Notes: generated from the letters alone by a model not told the origin. A DNA stretch of 64,000 nt from Anaerofilum sp. An201 (GCF_002160015.1 NZ_NFJT01000007.1:61555-125554); one strand, 5' to 3'; shown: positions 7,112 to 15,807, numbered from the stretch's first letter. Made by a program: numbers and translations.

Positions 7112-9088
7112 TCAGTACAGCTTCGCGCCGGCGGGGATGCGGTCGTCCACCATGAGCAGGTTCAGGCCCTCGTGGCCGTCCACCTCGTGCACGGCGCTGA
7201 TCAGCATGCCGCAGGAGTCGATGCCCATCATCTTGCGCGGGGGCAGGTTGACGATGGCGATGGCGGTCTTGCCCACCAGCTGCTCCGGCTCATAGTACTC
7301 GTGGATGCCGCTCAGGATCACGCGGTCGGTGCCGGTGCCGTCGTCCAGCACGAACTTCAGCAGCTTCTTGCTCTTGGGCACCGCGGTGCACTCCTTGATC
7401 TTCACGGCCCGGAAGTCGGACTTGGAGAAGGTGTCGAAATCCACGCTCTCGGCGAACAGCGGCTCGATCTTCACGTTGGAGAAGTCGATCGCTTCGGCCG
7501 GCGCGGCGGGGGCCTCGGCCGCCGGGGCGGCGGGCTTCTGGGCCGGGGCAGCCTTGGCGGTGTCGGAGGCCAGCGGCTTCATGGTGGGGAACAGCAGCAC
7601 GTCGCGGATGGAGGCAGAGTCGGTCAGCAGCATCACCAGACGGTCCACGCCGAAGCCCAGACCGCCGGTGGGAGCCAGGCCGTACTCCAGCGCGGTGATG
7701 TAGTCCTCGTCCACCTGGGCGTTGCAGTTCGGCTCGGCGGCGCGCTTGGCGGCCACCTGGGCCTCGAAGCGGGCGCGCTGGTCGATGGGGTCGTTCAGCT
7801 CGCTGAAGGCGTTGCCGAACTCGGTGGCGTTGATGAAATACTCAAAGCGCTCGGTGAAGGCCGGCTCGCTGGGCTTGCGCTTGGCCAGCGGGCTGTTCTC
7901 CACCGGGTAGTCGTAGATGAAGGTGGGCTGGATCAGGTTCTCCTCCACGAAGGCGTCGAACAGCTCCACCAGCACGGCGCCCCTGGTGGCGTCGGCGGGC
8001 ACCTCCACATGCTTTTCGGCAGCGGCGGCGCGGGCGTCGGCGTCGGTGGCCCAGGCGTAGTAGTCGCAGCCGGAATACTTCTTCACCGCCTCGGCCATCG
8101 TCAGGCGCTCCCAGTGGCCCAGGTCGATGGTCTTGCCCTGGTAGGGGATGGTCAGGCTGCCGCACACCTTCAGCGCCAGGCGCTTGTACAGCTCTTCCAC
8201 CAGGTCCATCATGCCCTTGTAGTCGGTGTAGGCCTGGTACAGCTCGATGGAGGTGAATTCGGGGTTGTGCTTGGTGTCCATGCCCTCGTTGCGGAAGATG
8301 CGGCCCACCTCATACACCTTGTCGAAGCCGCCCACGATCAGGCGCTTCAGACACAGCTCGGTCTCGATGCGCAGGTACATGTCCATGTCCAGCGTGTTGT
8401 GATGGGTGACGAAGGGGCGGGCGCTGGCGCCGATCTCCAGCGGCAGCAGGATGGGGGTGTCCACCTCCAAAAAGCCCTTCTCGTCCAGATAGGCGCGGGT
8501 CTCGCGCAGGATCTGGCTGCGCTTGACGAAGGTGTCCTTCACGTCGGGGTTCACGATCAGGTCCACATAGCGCTGGCGGTAGCGGATCTCCTGGTCCTTC
8601 AGGCCGTGGAACTTCTCGGGCAGCGGCAGCAGGCTCTTGCTCAGCAGGGTCACCTCGGTGGCCTTGACGCTGATCTCGCCCATCTTGGTGCGGAACACTT
8701 CGCCCTTCACGCCGATGATGTCGCCGATGTCCATCTTTTTGAAGGCGGCATACTCCTCGTCGCCGACCAGGTCGCGGCGGACATACAGCTGGATGTGGCC
8801 GGAGTTGTCGCGCAGGTCGGCAAAGCTGGCCTTGCCCATCACGCGCTTGCTCATCATGCGGCCGGCGATGCAGACGATGGCGCCGGTCTCCTGCTCCGGC
8901 TCCAGATGGGCGTACTGCTCCTTGATGGCGCCGGCAAAGCTGTCCACCGGGTATTTGGTCAGCTGGAAGGGATCGTTTCCGGCCGCCTGCAGGTCGGCCA
9001 GCTTCTGGCGGCGCACCGCCACCAGCTGATTGTATTCCTGTTGGGTCTGCTGGGCGGCCTGGGCCTGCCCGTCGTTCTGCTGCTGCAT
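7112..9088 (-). CDS. lysS: lysyl-tRNA synthetase with C-terminal tRNA-binding domain
   Basis: A 658-residue class II LysRS. The N-terminal OB-fold anticodon domain is followed by the catalytic core with motif 2 (FRNEGMDTKHNPEFTSIELY) and motif 3 (GLGFGVDRLVMLL). Ordinary bacterial LysRS ends near here at ~500 residues. This protein continues through an Ala/Pro-rich linker (AAPAQKPAAPAAEAPAAPAEA) into a ~120-residue EMAPII/Trbp111-type tRNA-binding domain, like the C-terminus of MetRS. The start is ATG 9088, 6 bases after AGGAGG; the ATG at 9094 abuts the ribosome-binding site. Its own extended -10 lies just beyond the greA terminator. Confidence 0.95.
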   Translation of the reverse strand: MQQQNDGQAQAAQQTQQEYNQLVAVRRQKLADLQAAGNDPFQLTKYPVDSFAGAIKEQYAHLEPEQETGAIVCIAGRMMSKRVMGKASFADLRDNSGHIQLYVRRDLVGDEEYAAFKKMDIGDIIGVKGEVFRTKMGEISVKATEVTLLSKSLLPLPEKFHGLKDQEIRYRQRYVDLIVNPDVKDTFVKRSQILRETRAYLDEKGFLEVDTPILLPLEIGASARPFVTHHNTLDMDMYLRIETELCLKRLIVGGFDKVYEVGRIFRNEGMDTKHNPEFTSIELYQAYTDYKGMMDLVEELYKRLALKVCGSLTIPYQGKTIDLGHWERLTMAEAVKKYSGCDYYAWATDADARAAAAEKHVEVPADATRGAVLVELFDAFVEENLIQPTFIYDYPVENSPLAKRKPSEPAFTERFEYFINATEFGNAFSELNDPIDQRARFEAQVAAKRAAEPNCNAQVDEDYITALEYGLAPTGGLGFGVDRLVMLLTDSASIRDVLLFPTMKPLASDTAKAAPAQKPAAPAAEAPAAPAEAIDFSNVKIEPLFAESVDFDTFSKSDFRAVKIKECTAVPKSKKLLKFVLDDGTGTDRVILSGIHEYYEPEQLVGKTAIAIVNLPPRKMMGIDSCGMLISAVHEVDGHEGLNLLMVDDRIPAGAKLY

Positions 9089-9167
9089 ATACATCCTCCT
9101 GTGATTTGGTTGGGTGAAAACGGCCCTGCCGCGGGCCGGGAAAATAGCGGGGAAAAGACCATTGCTC

Positions 9168-9176
9168 ATTATAACA
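9168..9176 (-). promoter_or_regulatory. lysS extended -10 promoter
   Basis: TGTTATAAT on the minus strand (TATAAT at 9168-9173) forms an extended -10 about 80 bases before the lysS start, immediately after the greA terminator. No good -35 is seen. Confidence 0.6.
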
Positions 9177-9207
9177 CAAAAACAGGCGCCGCGGCACCTG
9201 TTTTTGC
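9176..9207 (-). terminator. greA terminator
   Basis: ACAGGTGCCGCGGCGCCTGT on the minus strand, followed by TTTTTGTG. It starts about 28 bases past the greA stop. Confidence 0.75.
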
Positions 9208-9233
9208 AAAAGTTTTTTGCAGTTTTGGGCAGA

Positions 9234-9719
9234 TCACATCGTGGATTTGCGGATCTCCAGCACCTTGTACTGGATCACGGCGCCGCCCGGCAGCGTGACG
9301 TCGGCGGTGTCGCCCGCGTGCTTGCCCAGCAGCGCGGCGCCCACAGGGCTCTCGTCGCTCAGCTTGCCGCTGGCCAGATCCGATTCGGTGGAGCTGGTGA
9401 TGGTGTATTCCTCCACCTCGCCGTCCTCGTCCTCCACCTTCACGATGGACCCCATCATAACAGTGTCGTCGGAAATTTCGTCCTCGTCCAAAACGCGCAC
9501 ACGCTTCAGCATGCTTTCCAGCTGTGCGATGCGGCTCTCGATAAAGCCCTGCTCGTTTTTGGCCTCGTCATATTCGCTATTTTCGGAAAGGTCGCCAAAA
9601 CCGCGGGCAACCTTGATTTTTTCAGCAATCTCTTTGCGTTTGACAGTTTTCAGTTCTTCCAGCTCGGCCTCCAAAGCGGCGAGGCCGGCGGGGGTCACGA
9701 CGATTTCTTTGTTGTTCAA
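9234..9719 (-). CDS. greA: transcription elongation factor GreA
   Basis: A 161-residue protein matching GreA in length and plan. An N-terminal antiparallel coiled coil carries the tip acidic motif [18 protein letters not shown]-terminal FKBP-like domain ends in [23 protein letters not shown]. GreA enters the RNA polymerase secondary channel and rescues backtracked complexes by stimulating transcript cleavage. The first residues [20 protein letters not shown] follow AAGGGAGAT. It has a fully consensus promoter and its own terminator, and lysS lies downstream on the same strand with a separate promoter. Confidence 0.97.
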   Translation of the reverse strand: MNNKEIVVTPAGLAALEAELEELKTVKRKEIAEKIKVARGFGDLSENSEYDEAKNEQGFIESRIAQLESMLKRVRVLDEDEISDDTVMMGSIVKVEDEDGEVEEYTITSSTESDLASGKLSDESPVGAALLGKHAGDTADVTLPGGAVIQYKVLEIRKSTM

Positions 9720-9769
9720 GACAGTATCTCCCTTGACTGAATATTAGGGGTATGCCCCTTAATTTGACT

Positions 9770-9798
9770 ATTATATCGGACGGGCAAAGAACTGTCAA
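9770..9798 (-). promoter_or_regulatory. consensus sigma-A promoter of greA
   Basis: TTGACA (9793-9798) and TATAAT (9770-9775) on the minus strand are exactly 17 bases apart, a perfect consensus. Confidence 0.9.
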
Positions 9799-9902
9799 GC
9801 CCGGCGGAAAATTTTGTTTGATTTCGACAAGTTTCCGCTTTGTTTTTTGGCACAGCGGCAGACAGCGCCGGCGGTTCTGTCTGCACAGAATATGTCGCTT
9901 TG

Positions 9903-9911
9903 TGGTATAAT
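9903..9911 (+). promoter_or_regulatory. extended -10 promoter of the LytM-like gene
   Basis: TGGTATAAT with TATAAT at 9906-9911, 57 bases upstream of the start. No good -35 is seen. The same TGGTATAAT-like signature precedes several genes in this window. Confidence 0.65.
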
Positions 9912-9967
9912 GGATACAAGCGCCACGTCTCCCCCGGCGGGGGAGTGTGTGGAAGGGAGATGAAAAA

Positions 9968-11284
9968 ATGGCAAAACAGCGAAAAAAAGGCCGCCTGCGG
10001 CGCAAACTGCTGCGGGCGTTTTTAAAATTTGTGATCTGGGTGATGATGGTGGCCCTGATGGTGACGGTGCTGGTGGGCAGCGTGACGGCGGTGTTCTACT
10101 TCAACACCGGCTGGGACGATCTGCCCAGCGCACAGGTCACCTTCGGCGGCCAGACATTGCAGGTGAACGGCTGCGACTGGACGGCCCCGGTGCTGGGCGG
10201 CGTGATCAACAAGCGGCTGCACCGCTTAGAGGACCTGGACCAGCAGCAGCTGGAGGTGATCGAGACCGCGCACCCGGAGCTGGTGCTGCCGGACGACCTG
10301 GCCGAGAAGGGCATCGTCTCGCTGACCCTCACCGGCCCGGACGGCGAGACGGTGTATGAGGGCGACCAGACCGGCTACGAGCAGGTGCAGCTGGCCCGCA
10401 ACGGCAGCTACGCCGGCACGCTGTCGGTGAAGGTGGAGCCGGAAACGGGCAAGCCCTACGGCGAATACACCTACCGGTTCCGCTTCGAGGTGGACCTGGA
10501 ATGGCAGTTTGCCATCAGCGCGCAGCAGGTGGACCAGGGCGACGTGGTGGCGGTGGCGGTGGCAGGCCTTGCCGCCGGCGAGACGCCCACGGTGGAGAGC
10601 AATCTGGGCACCGCGCATTTCGTGCGGCGGGACGACGTGATGATCGCCTATATCCCGGTGGCCTACAACCGCGAGGACGGCGACTATGAGGTGACGGTGA
10701 CGGCCGGCAGCCGCAGCCAGACCTTCCCGGTGAAGGTGCGGTATGTGCAGTTCCCGCGGGTTTGGCTGGACACGGCGGTGCTGAACGACACCACCGGCAC
10801 CGGCACCGCGCAGTTCCAAACCGAGATCTGGCCGCTGTACAACACCTGGGAGGACGCCAGCTGGTGGGGCGGCATCTTCCAGACCCCGGTGATGAGCGCC
10901 GAGGGGGCCGAGATCTACAGCGACTACGGCAGCGTGGAGACGATCGGGCAGATGACCGGCACCTCCCGCAACCCGGGCATCACCTATTCCTGCCGCGAGG
11001 GCGGCATGGCGGTGGCGCCGGCCGACGGCAAGGTGGTGTATGCAGGCTGGCTGGAGATGGCGGGCGGCACGGTGGTGATCGAGCACGGCGCCGGGCTGAA
11101 AAGCTACCTCTACTGCCTCAGCGACGTGCAGGTGCAGGTGGGCCAGGAGGTCAAGGCCGGCGACCAGGTGGGCGCCACCAGCGCGTTTTTGCAGTACGAC
11201 CTGAAGATCGGCAACCAGAGCATCGACCCGAACGACGCCTTCCGGGGCACCGGCGGCCTGTTCTGGCACCCGGAACTGGGATAA
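9968..11284 (+). CDS. membrane-anchored LytM/M23-like protein lacking zinc ligands
   Basis: A 438-residue protein. A basic N-terminus (KQRKKGRLRRKLLRAFLK) precedes one transmembrane helix (about residues 20-45). An extracytoplasmic region of Ig-like character follows, and the last ~130 residues have the M23/LytM fold pattern (AVAPADGKVVYAG, GGTVVIEHGAGLKSYLYCL, VKAGDQVGATS). The catalytic motifs are gone: HxGxD is NPGITY, YxHL is YLYCL, and the final HxH is LQYDL. It should not hydrolyse peptidoglycan and may instead be a scaffold or amidase activator, as for EnvC or SpoIIQ-type pseudo-enzymes. GAAGGGAGAT supports ATG 9968. Confidence 0.85.
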   Translation: MAKQRKKGRLRRKLLRAFLKFVIWVMMVALMVTVLVGSVTAVFYFNTGWDDLPSAQVTFGGQTLQVNGCDWTAPVLGGVINKRLHRLEDLDQQQLEVIETAHPELVLPDDLAEKGIVSLTLTGPDGETVYEGDQTGYEQVQLARNGSYAGTLSVKVEPETGKPYGEYTYRFRFEVDLEWQFAISAQQVDQGDVVAVAVAGLAAGETPTVESNLGTAHFVRRDDVMIAYIPVAYNREDGDYEVTVTAGSRSQTFPVKVRYVQFPRVWLDTAVLNDTTGTGTAQFQTEIWPLYNTWEDASWWGGIFQTPVMSAEGAEIYSDYGSVETIGQMTGTSRNPGITYSCREGGMAVAPADGKVVYAGWLEMAGGTVVIEHGAGLKSYLYCLSDVQVQVGQEVKAGDQVGATSAFLQYDLKIGNQSIDPNDAFRGTGGLFWHPELG

Positions 11285-11392
11285 ATCCGTGTTTTTGTCG
11301 AAAATCGGCGCACAAGATGCGCCAACATGTTATAATAGGAATACCACTTGCCTGCGGCGTTCTGCCGTGCAAAACAGAAAGGACGGAATATC

Positions 11393-11863
11393 ATGGAGTT
11401 TATCAACCCGTTTACCATCATTGCGATCGTGCTGCTCGCCATCGCCGCCTATTGCGTGTGGATGATGGCGCGCATCAACAAGGTGGTGAAAAAAGGACGC
11501 CGCTACGACGGCCACGCCCACGCCAAGGTGGAGAAGGTCTGCCCGCGCCAGGCTGTCCCCAGCGGGATCGCCAAGGCCGCCGGCATCAACGAGCTGACCG
11601 GCATGGCCGCCCCCGGCAACGAGTTTGTGATCCTGAATTTTGACCCCGAGCCCCGCGTGCATGTCCAGACCGCCAACGGCATCGGCATGCCCACCGGCTT
11701 TTTCAAGGACTGCGAGACGGTGGAGATCCAGTTCGACCTGAACGATCCCAACAAGGTGTACGTCTGCGACGAGCGCCCCGTGCTGCAGAAGGCCGCGCTG
11801 TTCAGGGCGGTGGCCATCGCGCTGGGCGTGCTGGGCGCGCTGGGCCTGCTGCTCTTCATCTAA
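11393..11863 (+). CDS. two-TM membrane protein of unknown function (DUF3592-like plan)
   Basis: A 156-residue protein. It has an N-terminal transmembrane helix (residues ~6-24), a short basic loop, about 95 residues of soluble beta-rich sequence (KVEKVCPRQAVPSG ... VEIQFDLNDPNKVYV) and a second helix at the C-terminus (LFRAVAIALGVLGALGLLLFI). This TM-beta domain-TM plan resembles DUF3592 proteins, but I cannot confirm the family. CAGAAAGGACG precedes ATG 11393, and TTATAAT at about 11330 may be its -10. A strong terminator follows. Confidence 0.7.
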   Translation: MEFINPFTIIAIVLLAIAAYCVWMMARINKVVKKGRRYDGHAHAKVEKVCPRQAVPSGIAKAAGINELTGMAAPGNEFVILNFDPEPRVHVQTANGIGMPTGFFKDCETVEIQFDLNDPNKVYVCDERPVLQKAALFRAVAIALGVLGALGLLLFI

Positions 11864-11887
11864 AGCCGCCCGACCTGTACAAAAAAC

Positions 11888-11940
11888 AACACCGGCGCCT
11901 GTGCGGGGCTTGTCTTGTCCGCACCGGCGCCGGTGTTTTT
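11888..11940. terminator. bidirectional terminator between the membrane protein and XRE gene
   Basis: AACACCGGCGCC / GGCGCCGGTGTT around a second inner stem (GTGCGG/CCGCAC), with TTTTT on the plus side and a GTTTTTT tract on the minus side. It serves both converging genes. Confidence 0.85.
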
Positions 11941-11959
11941 GTGTGCTGCAAAAGGGAGA

Positions 11960-12235
11960 TCAGCGGCGCATATCGTCCACCACCTGCTGGATGTGTGCCA
12001 CATATTCGGGCGAAAGCCCGCTCACATCCAGCACCTGCCGGTCGTCCAGACACAGCAGATAATCGGTGGACACCGAAAACAGCCGTGCAATCGACACCAG
12101 CATATCGACCGACGGCTGGATGTTGTTGTTTTCCCAATTGGAGATGCTCTGCTTTGTCACGCCCAGCAACTTGGCCATCTGCACCTGACTCAGATTCCGG
12201 GCGACACGCAGCTCCTTGATCCTTGTACTCAGCAT
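11960..12235 (-). CDS. XRE family transcriptional regulator
   Basis: A 91-residue protein whose first ~60 residues are a Cro/CI helix-turn-helix (RIKELRVARNLSQVQMAKLLGVTKQSISNWENNNIQPS), followed by FSVSTDYLLCLDD, the usual linker of SinR-like regulators. A short acidic/helical tail could mediate oligomerisation. No neighbouring phage or toxin gene points to a target. The start follows a GGAGGG-type site (minus strand) and a TTGACC-N17-TGTAAT promoter. Confidence 0.9.
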   Translation of the reverse strand: MLSTRIKELRVARNLSQVQMAKLLGVTKQSISNWENNNIQPSVDMLVSIARLFSVSTDYLLCLDDRQVLDVSGLSPEYVAHIQQVVDDMRR

Positions 12236-12258
12236 ACCGCCCTCCAGAAAATCAAAAT

Positions 12259-12287
12259 ATTACAATTCTTTTTTCAGACAGGGTCAA
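12259..12287 (-). promoter_or_regulatory. promoter of the XRE regulator
   Basis: On the minus strand TTGACC (12282-12287), 17 bases, TGTAAT (12259-12264), ending 24 bases before the start codon. It is AT-rich relative to its surroundings. Confidence 0.65.
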
Positions 12288-12340
12288 GGAGGAAATGTTG
12301 ACGGCCGCCCTCACCGGCGGGCTTTGTGCAGGCGGGAAAG

Positions 12341-12454
12341 TCTCGACCTCATCCGCCCCCTACCGGGGGCACCTTCCCCTGCCAGGTGAAGGCTTCCGGT
12401 ACCGTTGGCTTCCCCCCTGGGGGGGAAGCTGCCGCGCAGCGGCTGATGAGGGGA
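12341..12454 (+). repeat. full-length copy of the GC-rich intergenic repeat
   Basis: A forward copy with modules A and B: TCTCGACCTCATCCGCCCCC, CCTTCCCCTGCCAGGTGAAGG (one mismatch in the palindrome), linker GGTACCGTTGG, CTTCCCCCCTGGGGGGGAAG, then GCCGCGCAGCGGC TGATGAGGGG. It fills much of the 418-base gap between the XRE gene and the EF-G-like gene; apart from the terminator nothing else is recognised there. Confidence 0.9.
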
Positions 12455-12505
12455 AATCTTCCCCCGCGCACAAATCCCCGCAAAAGCGGATATCCCGGCA
12501 AAGCC

Positions 12506-12538
12506 AAAAGTCCCCGCCGCATTCCTGCGGCGGGGGCT
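12506..12538 (-). terminator. terminator of the EF-G-like gene
   Basis: CCCCGCCGCA (12512-12521) / TGCGGCGGGG (12525-12534), followed on the minus strand by ACTTTTGG. It lies about 120 bases downstream of the stop codon, so the transcript has a long 3' end. Confidence 0.65.
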
Positions 12539-12653
12539 TTCTCTATCCGGGCCTTTCGGCGGCGCTGCGCGCGGTGTGGACCTGCGGGTCCTGTGCGGGA
12601 AACGTCCCTGTGCGGTGCGCAGAACGGTGTCCGCTCAAAAGGATAAGGAATCG

Positions 12654-14732
12654 TTATTCGTCGTCGGCGGTGTTGCCCAGCTTCTTGGCCTCCTCGATCA
12701 CCTTGCTCTCGAGGTTGGCGGGCAGCGGCTCATAGCGCACAAAGTCGAAGGTGAACCAGCCGCGTCCCTGGGTCAGCTGACGCATATAGGTGGTGAAGTC
12801 CTGCATTTCGCTCATCGGCACCTCGGCCTCCACCTTCTGCAGGCCGTCCTCGTCCGGGCTCATGCCCAGCACACGGCCGCGGCGCTTGGTCACCTCGCCC
12901 ATGATGTCGCCGGTGTTGTCGTTCGGCACATAGGCGTTCAGCTGGCCGACCGGCTCCAGCAGGATGGGACCGGCGTTGGGCAGCGCGGCTTTGTAGGCCA
13001 GCTTGGCGGCCATGATGAAGGCCATCTCGCTGGAGTCCACCGGGTGATAGCTGCCGTCCAGCAGGGTGGCCTTCAGGCCGACCACCGGGTATCCGGCCAG
13101 CACGCCGTGCGCGGTGGCCTGGCGCAGGCCCTTTTCCACGGCCGGGAAGTAGTTCTTGGGCACGCTGCCGCCGAACACCTTCTCCTCGAACACCATCTCG
13201 TCGGAATCGCACGGCTCGAACTCGATCCACACGTCGCCGAACTGGCCGTGGCCGCCGGTCTGTTTCTTGTGGCGGCCCTGCGCCTTGAACTTCTTGCGGA
13301 TCGACTCGCGGTAGGCCACGCGCGGCGGCGTCAGCTCCACCTCCACGCCGAACTTGGCTTTCAGGCGGGCGCACACCACGTCCAGATGCTGCTCGCCCAG
13401 GCCGGAGATGACCTGCTGCACCGTCTCGCTGTTCATCGTGTATTTCAGGGTGGGATCCTCTTCCATCAGGCGGGCCAGCGCGCCGCTGATCTTGCCCTCG
13501 TCGCCCTTCTTCACCAGGCGCAGCGCCATCGAATAGGTGGGCACCGGGAAGGTGGGCGCGGGCAGAGCCACCACGCGGCCGGGGGCGCACAGGGTGTCGC
13601 CGGTCTGGGCGGCGCTCAGCTTGGTGATGGCGCCGATGTCGCCGGCGTCGAACTCGTCGGCGTCGGTCTGCTTTTTGCCCTTCACCCACAGCAGCTTGCC
13701 CATCCGCTCGGGCTCGCCGGTGCGGGCGTTCACCAGCGGGGTGTCGGCCTTCAGCTTGCCGGCGATCATCTTCACATAGCTCAGCTTGCCCACGAACGGG
13801 TCGGCCACCGTCTTAAAGACATAGGCGGCCACCGGGGCGTCGCTGGTGCACTCCAGCTCCACCTCGTTGCCGGCGGCGTCGGTGCCGGTGGCGCTGGCGC
13901 CGCGCGCGGCGCTGGGCAGCAGCTTCTTGATGGCGAACAGGATCTGGTCCATGCCCTCCAGCAGGGTGGCGCTGCCGCAGACCACCGGGGTGATCGCGCC
14001 GGTCTTGACGCCGGTGCGCACGCCCGCGGTCAGCTCGTCCGGCGTGAACGGCTCGCCCTCAAAGAACTTCTCCATCAGGGCCTCGTCGGTCTCGGCGACG
14101 GCCTCGCTCATGGCCTCGACCAGGCCGTCCAGGCGGTGGCCGATGTCGGGCATCATCACCTCGTTCGACTTGCCGTTGTCGTAGCGGTAGGCCTTCATGG
14201 TCAGCAGGTTGATGTAGATGAACTTGCCGTCGTCGGCGCGCACGGGCACCACCACCGGGCAGATGGCGGGGCCGAACCGGGCCTTCAGGTCCTCAAAGAC
14301 CTTGTAGAAGTTGGCGTTCTCGACGTTCAGCTTGGAAACGTAGATCATGCGGCTCTTGCCGTATTTCTCGGCCAGCTGGTAGGCCTTTTCGGCGCCCACC
14401 TGCAGGCTGTCGCGGGCAGACACGGTGATCAGCACGCTCTCCACGGCGCGGATGCCCTCGTACAGGCCGGTCTCGAAATCGAACAGGCCCGGCGCGTCGA
14501 TCAGGTTGATCTTCACGCCGTCATATTCCACCGGGGCCAGCGCGGCGGCCAGCGATGCGTGGCGGCGCGCTTCCTCGGGATCAAAATCGCACACGGTGTT
14601 GCCATCCTCTACCCGCCCCAGACGATCGGTTCCGCCGGTGGTGTACAGCAGGGCTTCGGCCAGGCTGGTCTTGCCTGCTCCGCCGTGGCCGGCGATCAGG
14701 ACGTTGCGGATGTTGTTCGTTGTATAGTTCAT
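12654..14732 (-). CDS. elongation factor G-like GTPase with altered G motifs
   Basis: A 692-residue protein with EF-G domains I-V along its length. The P-loop is normal (AGHGGAGKTSL). G3 reads DAPGLFDF, so the catalytic His of the usual DxPGHxDF is Leu. G4 reads SKLN instead of NKxD. Domain II-V landmarks include GEQHLDVVCARLK and the domain IV region GGHGQFGDVWIEFEP. It belongs to the EF-G-like/EF-G2 group found beside a normal FusA in many clostridia, with no settled function. ATG 14732 is chosen because GAGGG is 7 bases upstream; the ATG at 14738 is too close. A separate promoter is present. Confidence 0.88.
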   Translation of the reverse strand: MNYTTNNIRNVLIAGHGGAGKTSLAEALLYTTGGTDRLGRVEDGNTVCDFDPEEARRHASLAAALAPVEYDGVKINLIDAPGLFDFETGLYEGIRAVESVLITVSARDSLQVGAEKAYQLAEKYGKSRMIYVSKLNVENANFYKVFEDLKARFGPAICPVVVPVRADDGKFIYINLLTMKAYRYDNGKSNEVMMPDIGHRLDGLVEAMSEAVAETDEALMEKFFEGEPFTPDELTAGVRTGVKTGAITPVVCGSATLLEGMDQILFAIKKLLPSAARGASATGTDAAGNEVELECTSDAPVAAYVFKTVADPFVGKLSYVKMIAGKLKADTPLVNARTGEPERMGKLLWVKGKKQTDADEFDAGDIGAITKLSAAQTGDTLCAPGRVVALPAPTFPVPTYSMALRLVKKGDEGKISGALARLMEEDPTLKYTMNSETVQQVISGLGEQHLDVVCARLKAKFGVEVELTPPRVAYRESIRKKFKAQGRHKKQTGGHGQFGDVWIEFEPCDSDEMVFEEKVFGGSVPKNYFPAVEKGLRQATAHGVLAGYPVVGLKATLLDGSYHPVDSSEMAFIMAAKLAYKAALPNAGPILLEPVGQLNAYVPNDNTGDIMGEVTKRRGRVLGMSPDEDGLQKVEAEVPMSEMQDFTTYMRQLTQGRGWFTFDFVRYEPLPANLESKVIEEAKKLGNTADDE

Positions 14733-14789
14733 TTTCATACCCTCTTTTCTACCGCAAATATTGGGGACGCGGTAGCAACTTATACAAAA

Positions 14790-14817
14790 ATTTTACCACA
14801 CTATATCCAAATTTCAA
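14790..14817 (-). promoter_or_regulatory. promoter of the EF-G-like gene
   Basis: On the minus strand TTGAAA (14812-14817), 16 bases, TAAAAT (14790-14795), about 58 bases upstream of the start. Confidence 0.7.
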
Positions 14818-14909
14818 CTATTCGGCGGGCAAAATGGCGTAAAAACTTTGTGAGAAGGTTTGTGAAAATCTACTATTGATTTTTTCGCACCGCGCGGCAT
14901 AGGCAGGTT

Positions 14910-15776
14910 TTACCGCCCGTTTGCCGCCAGCCACCCGCCCAGATCGGCCAGCATGTCGTGCGGCAGCATGCCGGTCTGGCCCAGACGCCGCGCGCACAGG
15001 TCCCCCGCCAGGCCGTGCAGGAACACGCCGCACACCGCCGCGTCGGCCGGGGCAAGGCCGGCGCAGGCCAGCGCCGCGATCATCCCCGCCAGCACGTCGC
15101 CGCTGCCGCCCCGGGCCATCCCGGCGTTGCCGGTGGTGTTTTTCCACAGCCGCCCGTCCGGCGCGGCCACCAGCGTCTCGTGGCCTTTCAGCACCAGCAC
15201 GCAGTCGTTTTCCCGGGCAAACCGCCGCGCGGCGGCGGGGCGGCCGCGCTCCACATCGGCCACGGTGCAGCCCGCAAGGCGGGCCATCTCGCCGGGGTGC
15301 GGCGTGAGGATCAGCCCGCCCTGCGGGTGGGGCAGTGCGCTGCCCGCCAGCGCGTTGAGGGCGTCGGCGTCCAGCACGGCCGGTCCCGCTGTGCGGGGCA
15401 CAAGATCCCGCACCAGGGCGGCGGTGTCGGCGCCGGGCGTCAGGCCCGGCCCGGCCAGCAGGGCGCGGCATCCCTTCAGCTTTTCGCGCAGCAGCGGCAG
15501 ATTTTCCGCCGACGGTCCGCCGCTCTCCCCCGCCTGCAAGGGCAGCAGCACACACTCGGGCAGCCGCGCGCAGCAGGCGGCCAGCACCGGCTCCACCGAC
15601 GCCAGCTGCACGATGCCCGCCCCCGCGCGCAAAGCGCCTTCGGCGGCCAGCAGCGCCGCGCCGCGATAGGGCAAACTGCCGCACAGGCACAGCAGGGTGC
15701 CGAAGGTACCCTTGTGGCTTTCGGGCGGGCGGGGCGGCAGCAGGGAGAGGACCAGCGAGGCGGTGATGGGCAGCAT
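14910..15776 (-). CDS. nnrD: ADP-dependent NAD(P)H-hydrate dehydratase
   Basis: A 288-residue ribokinase-like protein (YjeF C-terminal/CARKD family) that repairs hydrated NAD(P)H using ADP. The family features are KGTFGTLLCLCGS near the N-terminus, AGPGL, LDADALNAL, LTPHPGEMARL and the C-terminal GMARGGSGDVLAGMIAAL, which carries the catalytic Asp. The NnrE epimerase half usual in fused enzymes is absent here. ATG 15776 follows AAGGAAG; a longer frame from 15809 starts inside the promoter -10 (TATAAT) and is rejected. The gene diverges from the sirtuin gene. Confidence 0.93.
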   Translation of the reverse strand: MLPITASLVLSLLPPRPPESHKGTFGTLLCLCGSLPYRGAALLAAEGALRAGAGIVQLASVEPVLAACCARLPECVLLPLQAGESGGPSAENLPLLREKLKGCRALLAGPGLTPGADTAALVRDLVPRTAGPAVLDADALNALAGSALPHPQGGLILTPHPGEMARLAGCTVADVERGRPAAARRFARENDCVLVLKGHETLVAAPDGRLWKNTTGNAGMARGGSGDVLAGMIAALACAGLAPADAAVCGVFLHGLAGDLCARRLGQTGMLPHDMLADLGGWLAANGR

Positions 15777-15807
15777 AGACAGCACTTCCTTTTTTCGTTT
15801 TGCCTCC

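Noticed and set aside
9089..9175. T-box upstream of lysS
   Set aside because: The leader is under 90 bases and has no T-box sequence or antiterminator; it contains only an extended -10 and a ribosome-binding site.
7088..9298. A 736-codon plus-strand open frame opposite lysS
   Set aside because: Its translation is His/Val/Leu/Gly-repetitive with no domain, and the opposite strand is a clear LysRS. The same applies to the long frames opposite the EF-G-like, argS and molybdenum hydroxylase genes.
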